Shown: positions 7,109 to 15,244, counted from the stretch's first letter. The stretch is 15,244 nucleotides of DNA from Trichomonas tenax (GCA_023091735.1 JALKBU010001184.1:1-15244); one strand, 5' to 3'. Program-made: numbers and translations. Notes: generated from the sequence alone by a model not told the origin.

Positions 7109-8407
7109 TTAACGAGGTGTCTTTGCACGTGTTGTCTGAGGCTTAAACGGCCTGATAGATCTCGGCGATTCTATGATTGTTGAGTCCATGCCATCCTTCT
7201 TCGAATACAAAATACCGAGATTTGTTGTGCCGCCTTTTCCTGCATAACTGTTCGGAGGCTGACCAAGCATTCTAGTGGCATCTTCTTCGCTAGTTGCACC
7301 AGTGACTTGAGGGATCTCTCTACCGCACGCGATACAGCGAACACGACCAATTGCTGTCTGTCCGCCCTGCGTCATAGAGTTGAAGATATCCTCGATCATT
7401 GCGTTGATTTCGTCTCTTGTAGCTGTCTCTTCTATACAATCCTTGAGCTCGTCGATACGTCCTGCCATCTCTCCTATGACTGCTTGGAACTTCTCGAACA
7501 TTTTCTCGACCAATGACTTGTCGACTTTGCCGAGAATGTCTTGTGCATTTTCGACAATCTTCGCTTGCATTGCTGTAAGATGTGCCTGAAGTTTTGGCAC
7601 CATTCTATAGATGTAGTCCACGACTTCTCCGATGTTCATGAACTGGTTGATTGGTGGAAGATCAGGTGGATCTCTCCAGTGCGCTGTGACGCTCGGGTAA
7701 GGATGGATGTTAGAGATATCAATATCCATCGGATTACCCTGCGTGACAGGCTTCTCGATGACTTGTGGTGCCGCTCTTCTTTCTTTGAGAGCAATCGAAG
7801 AAACGCGGTCTTTGAGTTTGCTCAGTTGGTCGAAGATATCTTTGAAGTTTGTAGTGACTGTACCAATGGCTGCTTTGAGTGTATCCGGAAGAGTATTGTC
7901 AAGAACTGCGTTTGTGTTATTCAAATAACAAATCGAGGAAGCAATTTGCTGCACAGCTTCTCTTGTGAGATGGAGCTTCTTTCCGTTGTTGAATGTCGTT
8001 TCTTCGAGTGCCTGAAGCCTCTCGATGAAGTCAGACATCTTTGTGTCGCCATTATTGTTTTTGTTCTCTAATTCATCGAATTTCTGCTGCAAAGTAAGGT
8101 TCATCATATTGGCTGTATCGAGCATGCGGTTTTCAAGTGTGTTTTCGAGGTCTTTCAGCTTTTTTTCGAGCCCAGCAACTAAATTATCGATTCTCATGTT
8201 TGTTTCCTTGTTTTTGTCGTCGATCAACTTCTGCAAATTCTCGTTAACGTCTTTTAATTCATTTCGAGTTGGCCTATCTTTCATTTGCCTCTGTAATTCG
8301 TGAATCATTTCTTCTTGACGGTCAATTCGTGAATTTATTTGCTCAAACGCTCTGTCTAACGAAGAATCATCGAGTGAGAGCTTAACAAAGCGCCCAATCG
8401 TCTGCAT
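7109..8407 (-). CDS. Coiled-coil protein with C-terminal CxxC, possible DUF4795 (QRICH2/C16orf96-type) family
   Basis: This encodes 432 residues. Residues about 10-130 are coiled coil (INSRIDRQEEMIHELQRQMK), and more helical segments run to about residue 350. A short signature follows with RCIACGREI (Cys at about 357 and 360), then a basic, Pro/Thr-rich tail ending TTRAKTPR. Long helices followed by a HCLSCDRP-like CxxC segment are, as I recall it, the layout of the DUF4795 family, which includes the sperm flagellar protein QRICH2. I therefore suggest an axonemal or flagellar role, by inference only. The gene has more GC-rich codons than its neighbours, suggesting good expression. It is divergent from elongin C, sharing the 8408-8631 region, and convergent with LC8. 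A generic coiled-coil protein is the alternative. Confidence 0.8.
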   Translation of the reverse strand: MQTIGRFVKLSLDDSSLDRAFEQINSRIDRQEEMIHELQRQMKDRPTRNELKDVNENLQKLIDDKNKETNMRIDNLVAGLEKKLKDLENTLENRMLDTANMMNLTLQQKFDELENKNNNGDTKMSDFIERLQALEETTFNNGKKLHLTREAVQQIASSICYLNNTNAVLDNTLPDTLKAAIGTVTTNFKDIFDQLSKLKDRVSSIALKERRAAPQVIEKPVTQGNPMDIDISNIHPYPSVTAHWRDPPDLPPINQFMNIGEVVDYIYRMVPKLQAHLTAMQAKIVENAQDILGKVDKSLVEKMFEKFQAVIGEMAGRIDELKDCIEETATRDEINAMIEDIFNSMTQGGQTAIGRVRCIACGREIPQVTGATSEEDATRMLGQPPNSYAGKGGTTNLGILYSKKDGMDSTIIESPRSIRPFKPQTTRAKTPR

Positions 8408-8631
8408 TTTCGAGTTTTGAAAATTATAAAATTTTTATTAACGTCCTTTTAAATTTTACACGACAAATTTCTATTTTATATGGCAATAAATCATTTTACA
8501 CGACACAAAATTGATGAAGTTTACACGACAAATTTTATTTTTAATTTACATATCAAATCATTTTTCAAAGATCTACACGACAAAAATTTATTTGTCAAAA
8601 AAGTGGTTTTATTACGTTAATTAATAAAAGA
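8408..8631. promoter_or_regulatory. Bidirectional promoter with a five-copy TTTACACGACA array
   Basis: TTTACACGACA occurs at 8455-8465, 8495-8505 and 8520-8530, with one-mismatch TCTACACGACA at 8572-8582 and a looser TTTACATATCA at 8545-8555. The start-to-start steps are 40, 25, 25 and 27 bases. The right-hand copy ends 49 bases before the elongin C ATG. The left-hand copy lies 47 bases before the ATG of the minus-strand coiled-coil gene. All copies point towards elongin C. It probably serves both genes. Confidence 0.6.
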
Positions 8632-9051
8632 ATGAGCTCGAAAGGAAAAGCCTCGAGTAGCCGTTCAAAGAAGAAAGAGGCCCCACCGCCACCACCCCCT
8701 CCGAAGAAAGATAATCAGGAAGAGGAAGAAGAACAGTTCGAAGATGAGTTCCAGCCTATGGACTTTTTGAAATTAATGTCTAACGATGGCTATGTCTTTA
8801 TTGTCGATAAAAAGACAGCAATGATATCACAGACCATTAGAAATACACTTTATGGCGGCGGAAACTTTGAGGAAGCTCAGAGCAAAACAATTCGCTTTAA
8901 CAATATTAGATCCGAGGTTTTAGAAAGAATTATCGAATACTGGCACTATAGAACACAATATTCTGATCATACTGATCAATTACCTCCATTTGATATTAAT
9001 CCTGAAATTGCCATCGAACTTCTGAACTGCGCAGAATATCTTCAGACATAA
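8632..9051 (+). CDS. Elongin C
   Basis: This encodes 139 residues. Residues about 1-42 are an extension of Ser/Lys, a run of prolines and an acidic stretch (EEEEEQFEDEFQ). Residues about 50-139 match the Skp1/BTB fold of elongin C: VDKKTAMISQTIRNTL, then KTIRFNNIRSEVLERIIEYW, then the hallmark ending PPFDINPEIAIELLNCAEYL. Elongin C pairs with elongin B and joins BC-box substrate receptors to cullin-2/5 ubiquitin ligases, and in animals it also joins elongin A in transcription elongation. Typical elongin C is about 112 residues, so the N-terminal Pro/acid arm is extra. The TAA stop forms TAAA. The promoter array upstream is shared with the divergent gene. Confidence 0.92.
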   Translation: MSSKGKASSSRSKKKEAPPPPPPPKKDNQEEEEEQFEDEFQPMDFLKLMSNDGYVFIVDKKTAMISQTIRNTLYGGGNFEEAQSKTIRFNNIRSEVLERIIEYWHYRTQYSDHTDQLPPFDINPEIAIELLNCAEYLQT

Positions 9052-9199
9052 ATTGTTTATTTATTTTTAATCCCCTTAAAATGTCTTTAAATTTATTCAA
9101 AAATGTATTTCTTTATTCTTGTTTTTCTGATCATTACTTATTCCAATATATCAACATTTACTCTACAAAACAATAAAATCATATACAACAATCTACTAA

Positions 9200-9874
9200 C
9201 TAAAAATCTTGCAAATCACCGATATTCGTTGGATGCCTGAAAGTTCTCTGTATCATTATGGATTTCAAATCCATGAATCCCTTTTTCAAGCCCTTACAGT
9301 GCTCACACGAGTTTAAGGGCTGTAAAAAAGAACTTGTTAACAAAGTTGTTTTTGTTTGTCCATCCTTTATAGATTTAGCTATAGCTATAAAGTTATCGAG
9401 CACTGAGCATATAGTTTCTTTCTCTTTTTGAATTTGATCTGATTCAATTTGTGCTTGTTTAAGATCTGCTTCAATTTTGTCAGTGTCATTATACCAATTA
9501 TTAATCTCATCAAGTTGTTTCTTGACAATTATTAATTTTTCACGAATATCATTTTCTTCAATCTCTTTTTTATGCTGTATTTCCTGTGATTCCGCGAATA
9601 ACTCATCCAACTCTCTATTGTAGTTATCTTTTTCTCCTGATATTTTAAGTTTAAGGTCATTTATCTCTTTTTCTAAACGAATATTTTCAGTTTGAAGTTC
9701 CATCGCTGCTTGTTTATAATCAGCAACAGGAACTTCTATAGGCTCTTCGATTTTCATCTTTTGTGGCGTTCTTCTTATATCTTCTTCGAGTTGACCTCTA
9801 TAAGTTCGTTGCTTTGACATCAATATTTTAAACGTCAATTTTTCCTTCACAATTCCATTTTTGACAATTGACAT
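9200..9874 (-). CDS. Short coiled-coil protein
   Basis: This encodes 224 residues from the first ATG (9874). Residues about 55-165 form a coiled coil (ELQTENIRLEKEINDLKLKI). The C-terminal part has a CEHCKGLKKGF segment and ends HPTNIGDLQDF. I recognise no family. The start is uncertain: a second in-frame ATG at 9820 gives 206 residues beginning MSKQRTYRGQLEEDI. The 18 extra residues would overlap TGACAATTGACA, which lies about 41 bases before 9820 and resembles the promoter motif core. I favour 9820 slightly on that ground but keep the longer frame. It is divergent from the ARM-like gene and stops with TAG. Confidence 0.72.
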   Translation of the reverse strand: MSIVKNGIVKEKLTFKILMSKQRTYRGQLEEDIRRTPQKMKIEEPIEVPVADYKQAAMELQTENIRLEKEINDLKLKISGEKDNYNRELDELFAESQEIQHKKEIEENDIREKLIIVKKQLDEINNWYNDTDKIEADLKQAQIESDQIQKEKETICSVLDNFIAIAKSIKDGQTKTTLLTSSFLQPLNSCEHCKGLKKGFMDLKSIMIQRTFRHPTNIGDLQDF

Positions 9875-9927
9875 TTTATAATTACTTTGACACGATTTTG
9901 TTTACATTTTGATAAATTTGACATAAA
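9875..9927. promoter_or_regulatory. Very short divergent intergenic region
   Basis: Only 53 bases separate the two divergent ATGs, or 107 if the left gene starts at 9820. It holds TTTGACACGAT (9886-9896) and TGACAT (9919-9924), imperfect relatives of the TTTACAYGWCA motif. The leaders must be very short, as is usual in trichomonads. Confidence 0.35.
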
Positions 9928-11358
9928 ATGAATGATTACAAAATTACTGATAAACCAGCGAATTCCAATGAAATTGCAAAGACAGAAGTGCACAACATAG
10001 ATGAGTGGACACAAATCACTAATGAAGTTATCGATAAAAGCTTGAATTCTGAATTGACCGAGCCAGAACGAATGAATGATGAATTGAGAATATCACATGA
10101 TACAAATAGATTCAAAAGAGTTTATGAATTGGTATCTCAAATGATTGAATGGTTTGATGCTGAAGCTCCAGATCCAAATTTATTTGTTGATTTGAATTTC
10201 TTTCATGCAATGAATGAAGTTATTATTCACTTAAGTTTTCCTGAGTTGACACTAGTCTCTTTAACAATAATGTCAAAAATAATTAATCAATTTCCAGAAT
10301 TCTCAGCCAGAATAGTAGAAGCAGGATTTTTCACCACTTTGAATGTATTGCTCTGTTTTTATAACAAAATACCAGAAAATTACAGAAACTTATTTGTTTT
10401 CAAGTCTATCGAATTACTTAACACGTTTGCATTAAGGAGCAACAATTTTTGCAAATGCCTATTGAAAACAGAGATTATTGATCATATATACACCATTGTT
10501 AGAATGATTTTATCTGATGCAATGGAAGGTCAATCAGTTCTTCAGCAAATTGATATATTTAAGTTATCTTTCGACTTTATTATGAACTTGGAATATTATG
10601 GAGGTGAAGAAATTACTGCAGCCATAAATAATGAAGACTTTATTGATGTTTTATGGGTTTCATTAGAGTATCCAGGATTCACATCAATCGCAATTCACAA
10701 TCTTAAACTGTTCACAAATCTAAATGAAATTTCTTGCAAAATTATCTTTGCTAAGAACATTTATGTAGAAATGTGGAATCTTTTCGTCAATGATAAATTT
10801 CCAGATGAGTTGTCTTATATTGATTTCTTCAAAATCTTAGAAACAATTTTGGATGAAGAAAACATTCGAGCTCATGTTGCAACTTTCATAAATCCTTTGC
10901 CAATATTAAGTGCAATAATGAATCGACTCGGAATGTGCGGAATTGAAGAATCGTATATTCCATCAGGTATTAATATCCTAACAATGATATTTAAATATGA
11001 AATAGCATTTTTACCGAATATAAATGAAATATTTGATATGTGTTCAGCAATTGTCGAATCAGGTGATTATAACACAAAGAAATCTATTTCTTGGCTTGTT
11101 TTTGTTGTCACAACAAAATGCGATCCTTCATTGTTAGGACCATATATTAGTTTAATAATTACTGCTTTAGGCTTAGATAATTTCAGCAATCAAAATGTGA
11201 TCACTGATGCATTGATGGTGCTATCGAAACTTTTACCTTTAAATTCAGCAAACCAGAGCTTTCTTGAAGCTGCAAAAGATTTCTTAGATGATGCAAGTGA
11301 CTTCGAAGAATATGATACTATTGTTAATTCACTTATGGAACAATATTTCAATGATTGA
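9928..11358 (+). CDS. Armadillo/HEAT-like helical repeat protein
   Basis: This encodes 476 residues. Residues 1-55 are polar and acidic. From about residue 58 the protein is a chain of amphipathic helix pairs rich in Leu, Ile, Phe and Asn, for example FFHAMNEVIIHLSFPELTLV, LFVFKSIELLNTFALRSNNF and LGPYISLIITALGLDNFSNQ. This is the look of an alpha-alpha superhelix (ARM/HEAT type). There is no signal peptide or membrane segment. Such proteins are generally cytosolic or nuclear binding scaffolds. Many trichomonad members of this class have no known function, and I cannot assign one. Codons are AT-rich. The TGA stop is followed by an AT-rich 3' region, with no other gene before 11652. Confidence 0.8.
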   Translation: MNDYKITDKPANSNEIAKTEVHNIDEWTQITNEVIDKSLNSELTEPERMNDELRISHDTNRFKRVYELVSQMIEWFDAEAPDPNLFVDLNFFHAMNEVIIHLSFPELTLVSLTIMSKIINQFPEFSARIVEAGFFTTLNVLLCFYNKIPENYRNLFVFKSIELLNTFALRSNNFCKCLLKTEIIDHIYTIVRMILSDAMEGQSVLQQIDIFKLSFDFIMNLEYYGGEEITAAINNEDFIDVLWVSLEYPGFTSIAIHNLKLFTNLNEISCKIIFAKNIYVEMWNLFVNDKFPDELSYIDFFKILETILDEENIRAHVATFINPLPILSAIMNRLGMCGIEESYIPSGINILTMIFKYEIAFLPNINEIFDMCSAIVESGDYNTKKSISWLVFVVTTKCDPSLLGPYISLIITALGLDNFSNQNVITDALMVLSKLLPLNSANQSFLEAAKDFLDDASDFEEYDTIVNSLMEQYFND

Positions 11359-11601
11359 AATTCAATTTTTTTATTTTAATATAAATATGTTTGTATATCT
11401 TAACATACAAAGAACTGTTTTAAATCCAATCAAATGGCAATATTATCAAAGGAGAATTTTAAGATTTTGTTTTTGAATTTTAATATAATTTGAAAATGTC
11501 TATTTTTATGATGCAATATGATAGAAATTATTGTGTATATACTTAGTGTTGTTTCTGTTTGATTGTTTAGTATTTTTGACAAATAAATATTCGTTATGTA
11601 A

Positions 11602-11651
11602 TTTATATGTCAACAAAATTTTACATGTCATTTTCATCTGTCATTTAAAAA
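11602..11651 (+). promoter_or_regulatory. Promoter motifs upstream of the 318-residue coiled-coil gene
   Basis: TTTATATGTCA (11602-11612) and TTTACATGTCA (11620-11630) stand in tandem with starts 18 bases apart. The second ends 21 bases before the ATG, closer than in other genes. TCATTTTCAT at 11628-11637 overlaps it and resembles the trichomonad initiator TCAYTWYTCATTA, though imperfectly. Confidence 0.45.
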
Positions 11652-12608
11652 ATGATTTATAACTTCAACGCGATTGACGAATCTTCAGATGAGGAAGAAG
11701 ACGAGTCACAAGATATCGCTATGACAGAGGAGGACAAGAAAAGAAACGAAATACAGAAATTACAAAAAATTCGAGACGAAAAACGTAAACAATTGCTTGC
11801 TTTGAGCAAACAAACCGAAACAGAAGATATAGAACACCAAAATAAAATCAAAGAACTCTCCAAAAACGCATTAAAACTGTCTCGTTCTGTATCTGAGCAG
11901 AAAAAAGCCGCTGATGAACTTGAAAAGAAACTTGCAACGATTCCAATCGATCCAGAGATCGAGCAGCAGAAGCCATTAACAGAACAAAAAGTTCAAAGCG
12001 AAGCAATTCGAAATCTTCGACTGAAAATTGACTCTTTGAAAACAGAAATATCTAAATCCAAGCGTGCACTCGCATTAGAAGGCGGAAATAAGAACAGAGC
12101 CACCCAAATTAAAAATTTAAAACAGCAAATGGCTGAAATTCAATTTCCAGAAGAAGATCCAAACGCTCTTCCTACAAAATCAGCTGGAGCACAGTTCGAT
12201 ATTCCTGAATTGAAAGCAGATATTACAAAATTATCTAAAGAGCAATCAAGATTAGATTTGAAGCTCAAAGGATTGAGATCAAGAGTTAAGACACTCAATC
12301 CCACCAATCTCAAAGCACAAATCAAAGAAAAACTGCAACAATCACAAAATAACGATGAAATCATTCAAAAATTAACACCAAAACCAGAAGATCCAAGTCA
12401 AAAGAAACCTAAACAGTACAAATTACACATCACACAGCAATCAAGGCTCTCTGTGATGATTCACGGTTTACATAACGAATTAGTTGAAAGACAGAAAGAA
12501 ATCAATCATAATAGAACACCTCAAGGCGAGGCAGGTATTACGCGTGAAATAGAAAGAATGCAGAAGCGTTTGCATTTATTAGAATCTTCGATGTCATGCT
12601 GCTTCTAA
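11652..12608 (+). CDS. Acidic-headed coiled-coil protein
   Basis: This encodes 318 residues. The N-terminus is strongly acidic (DESSDEEEDESQDIAMTEED) with possible casein kinase 2 sites. Coiled coils fill about residues 28-105 and 115-155, and helices continue from about 180 to 235. A Pro/Lys linker (TPKPEDPSQKKPKQYK) leads to a last helix (TREIERMQKRLHLLESSM) and the terminal residues SCCF. The terminal Cys residues do not fit a CaaX box. No family is recognised. A structural or scaffold role is plausible. The gene is tail to tail with the Vps16-like gene, 135 bases apart. Confidence 0.78.
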   Translation: MIYNFNAIDESSDEEEDESQDIAMTEEDKKRNEIQKLQKIRDEKRKQLLALSKQTETEDIEHQNKIKELSKNALKLSRSVSEQKKAADELEKKLATIPIDPEIEQQKPLTEQKVQSEAIRNLRLKIDSLKTEISKSKRALALEGGNKNRATQIKNLKQQMAEIQFPEEDPNALPTKSAGAQFDIPELKADITKLSKEQSRLDLKLKGLRSRVKTLNPTNLKAQIKEKLQQSQNNDEIIQKLTPKPEDPSQKKPKQYKLHITQQSRLSVMIHGLHNELVERQKEINHNRTPQGEAGITREIERMQKRLHLLESSMSCCF

Positions 12609-12743
12609 TTACTATTATATATTTGTACTGTGTATTGTGTTGTATTACCATTTATAATTGATAAAAACTATTATTTTTTTTTTTGTAAATTAATTTCTAA
12701 TTTATAACTAACAATATTTTAATCTCTAAATAAATAAAACATA

Positions 12744-15044
12744 TTATTGAAGACTCAGTGCCTTCAGTAATTCATTGTCTGCTTGACGGAGCCTTGTTGA
12801 TAGATCTATGACATCTTGTTTCGTTGTCTTCTTTATCGCGTCGTTGAATTCTACGCGTGGTGAGAAAACTTGAAGTTCGTGCATTGCAACTTCTCTAACA
12901 GATTCATCGGATATCTGCTCAAGCACTAAAACCCAGTCTGATGCAACAGTCGCAAACATGCGAAGATAGTTCAACTTTGAAGCTGTTTCTTTGAGGCATT
13001 GAAGTCCATCTGAGAATTTCTTTTGGCGAGCGAACTTAACAGAGTCTGAAACCCACTTCAAAGCATCTGGTGAATTAACATCTGCTTTGATGGCACAGCC
13101 AGCAACAAACTGTGCTCGTTTATCACTTGCCCATTCACACATTTGTGGTTTCGATGGCCATTGGGAGTAATGCCATGACACTGATGATTCATCGTTGGAA
13201 ACATCTGCAATGGAGCCATCATAGTCGCAGAGATAGTGCTTCATTGCAGCTGCTAATTCGTGGTTTGTCCACTGCTCGCATTTCATGTCTGTGAAGCCCA
13301 TGAGAACGAGAATTTGCGGTGGAAGATCAATCGATATTTTTTCGATAATATCACGCGGAACAATCTTCAAATTTTCAGTATTGACAACCTTCGCAAATAA
13401 TGATGAATCTTTAGCTCTGCCGCCTTTCAAGGAACAAGAAATCGCAGTGTGCAGCTCTGCTTCCCATCCTGCTTTTTCTTCAACAGCAATATCAAACTTT
13501 CCAGCTTCAGTAAGCTTTCTTGCCAAAACAGAGATGGAATCATCACTCAACATCTTAACGATTTCTTCATCCATTTCACTTGATGTGAACTTTGCATGCC
13601 TAAGGAAATCTCTCCTGGCAGTGGAAGACGCCGGTAATTTCTTCACTGACACAATAACACTGTTGCGTTCTTCTTTCGATAAAGCGCCGGATACGTTAAA
13701 TGACGTAATGAGATATCTGACTGCTTCAACAGCTCTTTCCTTTGCCTGTAGCATCTGCTGTCCGATGTTGAATGCAGCACGAGCAAACTCTGGTGCTACA
13801 GCACCCATGAGTCTGATCGCAGCCTTTCTGTCCTTGAGTTCGGGGCTCTTAAGGGCTGCGAGTCCAACACTTATTGGATCTTCAAACTTCAATATTCTCA
13901 CATCTGCCTTCTGATCATCCTTATCAGGAATGCATGAAAGGAGAGCACAGAACTGATCATTGGAACAAACAGTCTTGAGACCGAAGAACCGAGACTCATC
14001 GAGTGCCGTAATAATACCTTCATCAATGTGTTCTTTGTTTCTTTCTGGATTTGGAACGAATCTAACGATCGATTCTCCATAAAGAATAACGAAATCCTTG
14101 TTGATTGCCATAGAATGACATGCACATGGTTCCGCGAACTGTCCAGGAATGAATTTATCTCCGCGCTGTGATAATAAAATAACCGGATGCTTTGTTAAGA
14201 AAACAAATGAATTCTCAGACAGGGCCTTGATAGAGAGGATATCAGCAGGGAGGCAAGTGTTGAAAAGCGTTTTCGCGACCCATTTATGATTTGGAAGAGA
14301 TCTTACGAGGAAAAGTGCATTTGCACCTTCATCAGTGAGACCAAAGTCAATATCGAGTTTGTCGCCGAGTTCAAAGCATTTCGTTCCTGGTGTGAAAGGT
14401 GTTGATTGAATTGAGTTAAATTCGTCGTGATTTTCAAGACGAATGAGGAAAATTCTATCTGCGATGGCAAGTGCTATAGTATTACCTTTGAAACAGAAGA
14501 TAGGCCTTCTATCAAATCGTGGCATCAAAACAGAACACCTAAAAATCGGTTTATCTTCAAAATCCCATATAAGCGCAGCGCTTGTTGTGCAAATCATTGC
14601 TGACTTTCCGCCGATCTCTACAACAGGATCTGAGTTGCTTTGGAATTGGCCAATTAAAAATCCGCAATTTGCTTCTTGTTGTGGATCTTTGAACTCCCAA
14701 TTAGTCGGAGCATCAGGAAGACGCGGCATGAAAGCAGATTTAGTACCGTTTCTCCATTTTGTTACATATAAAATTTGATATTGATTCGTAACTTGGTCAA
14801 TTTGAGTGATAATAAAGGAATCTGTAGCGTCAATATATTTCACACTTGTGCACGTAACGCACATCGATGGAGATGTGAAAAATCGAATTTTTTCAGCGAA
14901 TGGTTCGATCGAATAGACGATAATGTATTGGAAACCAGAGTAAAAAAACATCACTTCATTCTTGCTGGACATCATCATAGATGTGGGACAAGTTTCGAAG
15001 GGGTGAATGTGCTTATTCTGGACTACATGAGGTAATTCATTCAT
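12744..15044 (-). CDS. Putative beta-propeller/alpha-solenoid protein, possibly divergent Vps16
   Basis: The ATG at 15044 gives 766 residues beginning MNELPHVVQNKHIHPFETCP. A TTG at 15080 extends the frame but is not a credible eukaryotic start. About residues 1-375 consist of short beta-rich blocks (SAALIWDFEDKPIFRCSVLM, NTIALAIADRIFLIRL) like a beta-propeller. About 380-766 are helical, as in an alpha-solenoid. Around 506-521, LARKLTEAGKFDIAVE followed by KDSSLFAKVV resembles the Vps16 C-domain pattern of a GR..LA helix and then a DTDL segment. Length and layout also fit Vps16, a core subunit of the HOPS/CORVET tethering complexes at late endosomes and vacuoles. The match is weak, so other propeller-solenoid trafficking or nucleoporin-type proteins remain possible. 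A TTTACATGTCA motif ends 49 bases upstream. Confidence 0.75.
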   Translation of the reverse strand: MNELPHVVQNKHIHPFETCPTSMMMSSKNEVMFFYSGFQYIIVYSIEPFAEKIRFFTSPSMCVTCTSVKYIDATDSFIITQIDQVTNQYQILYVTKWRNGTKSAFMPRLPDAPTNWEFKDPQQEANCGFLIGQFQSNSDPVVEIGGKSAMICTTSAALIWDFEDKPIFRCSVLMPRFDRRPIFCFKGNTIALAIADRIFLIRLENHDEFNSIQSTPFTPGTKCFELGDKLDIDFGLTDEGANALFLVRSLPNHKWVAKTLFNTCLPADILSIKALSENSFVFLTKHPVILLSQRGDKFIPGQFAEPCACHSMAINKDFVILYGESIVRFVPNPERNKEHIDEGIITALDESRFFGLKTVCSNDQFCALLSCIPDKDDQKADVRILKFEDPISVGLAALKSPELKDRKAAIRLMGAVAPEFARAAFNIGQQMLQAKERAVEAVRYLITSFNVSGALSKEERNSVIVSVKKLPASSTARRDFLRHAKFTSSEMDEEIVKMLSDDSISVLARKLTEAGKFDIAVEEKAGWEAELHTAISCSLKGGRAKDSSLFAKVVNTENLKIVPRDIIEKISIDLPPQILVLMGFTDMKCEQWTNHELAAAMKHYLCDYDGSIADVSNDESSVSWHYSQWPSKPQMCEWASDKRAQFVAGCAIKADVNSPDALKWVSDSVKFARQKKFSDGLQCLKETASKLNYLRMFATVASDWVLVLEQISDESVREVAMHELQVFSPRVEFNDAIKKTTKQDVIDLSTRLRQADNELLKALSLQ

Positions 15045-15093
15045 CTTTTTATAAAATAAGGTTTCGAATATTTTTTTCAAGGGTTATTTTTTT

Positions 15094-15104
15094 TGACATG
15101 TAAA
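15094..15104 (-). promoter_or_regulatory. Promoter motif of the Vps16-like gene
   Basis: On the minus strand this reads TTTACATGTCA and ends 49 bases before the ATG at 15044. It has the same orientation and nearly the same distance as at the LC8 and elongin C genes. The remaining bases to the window end are AT-rich with nothing recognised. Confidence 0.55.
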
Positions 15105-15244
15105 TACAATATCTTGATTTGATTTTTATTACATTAGTTTATTTCCATGCTTCAAAACAAATAACAAATAATAAACCTACGTTTCTATTTCTCACTATAC
15201 TATTTGTGCAACTAGATATACATTATTTTACGTTCAACATATTT

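Noticed and set aside
7307..8303. Several plus-strand frames over the minus-strand coiled-coil gene
   Set aside because: They are antisense shadows. Their translations are rich in Ser, Cys and Leu, as expected from reversed coiled-coil codons.
12597..12608. C-terminal SCCF as a prenylation signal
   Set aside because: A CaaX box needs Cys four residues from the end, and here that residue is Ser.
15045..15080. Upstream TTG extension of the Vps16-like gene
   Set aside because: TTG starts are not credible in a eukaryote. The first ATG at 15044 gives the expected distance to the promoter motif.

Overview
The window looks like nuclear DNA of a parabasalid (trichomonad) protist. It is AT-rich, the intergenic gaps are short, and almost all genes are single open frames on both strands. 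The protein set is eukaryotic: ankyrin repeats, LC8 dynein light chain, elongin C, coiled-coil proteins, and a putative beta-propeller/alpha-solenoid trafficking protein. The clearest lineage mark is an intron in the ankyrin gene whose 3' end reads ACTAACGCACAG. This is one base away from the fused branch-point/3' splice motif ACTAACACACAG known from Trichomonas vaginalis introns. I cannot name the species from sequence alone.

Layout. Positions 1-2152 hold no intact gene. They contain a GC-richer block (208-420), a possibly decayed minus-strand reading frame (549-815) and a cluster of ATTCCA repeats (863-1097). The two-exon ankyrin gene follows (2153-3379, +; intron 2260-2334). Next is a GC-rich SERF/4F5-like small gene broken by one in-frame TAG (3604-3777, -), with another GC-rich coding-like remnant behind it (3865-3957). 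From 4518 the window is gene-dense: a large coiled-coil protein (4518-6098, +), LC8 dynein light chain (6629-6946, +), a coiled-coil protein with a C-terminal CxxC, possibly of the DUF4795/QRICH2-type flagellar family (7109-8407, -), elongin C (8632-9051, +), a short coiled-coil protein (9200-9874, -), an ARM/HEAT-like helical protein (9928-11358, +), another coiled-coil protein (11652-12608, +), and a 766-residue protein that may be a divergent Vps16 (12744-15044, -).

Regulation. An 11-base motif, TTTACAYGWCA, recurs upstream of several genes. It ends 46-49 bases before the ATG of the LC8, elongin C and Vps16-like genes, and lies 47 bases before the ATG of the DUF4795-like gene in the opposite orientation. 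In the divergent 8408-8631 promoter it forms a five-copy array with about 25-base spacing. This motif system, and the intron with its 14-bp internal hairpin, are the most noteworthy signals in the window.

The genes do not form one pathway. LC8 and the DUF4795-like protein both fit a flagellated cell, elongin C fits a cullin ubiquitin ligase, and the 766-residue protein may act in endolysosomal tethering. I see no phage, plasmid, CRISPR, rRNA or confident tRNA features.
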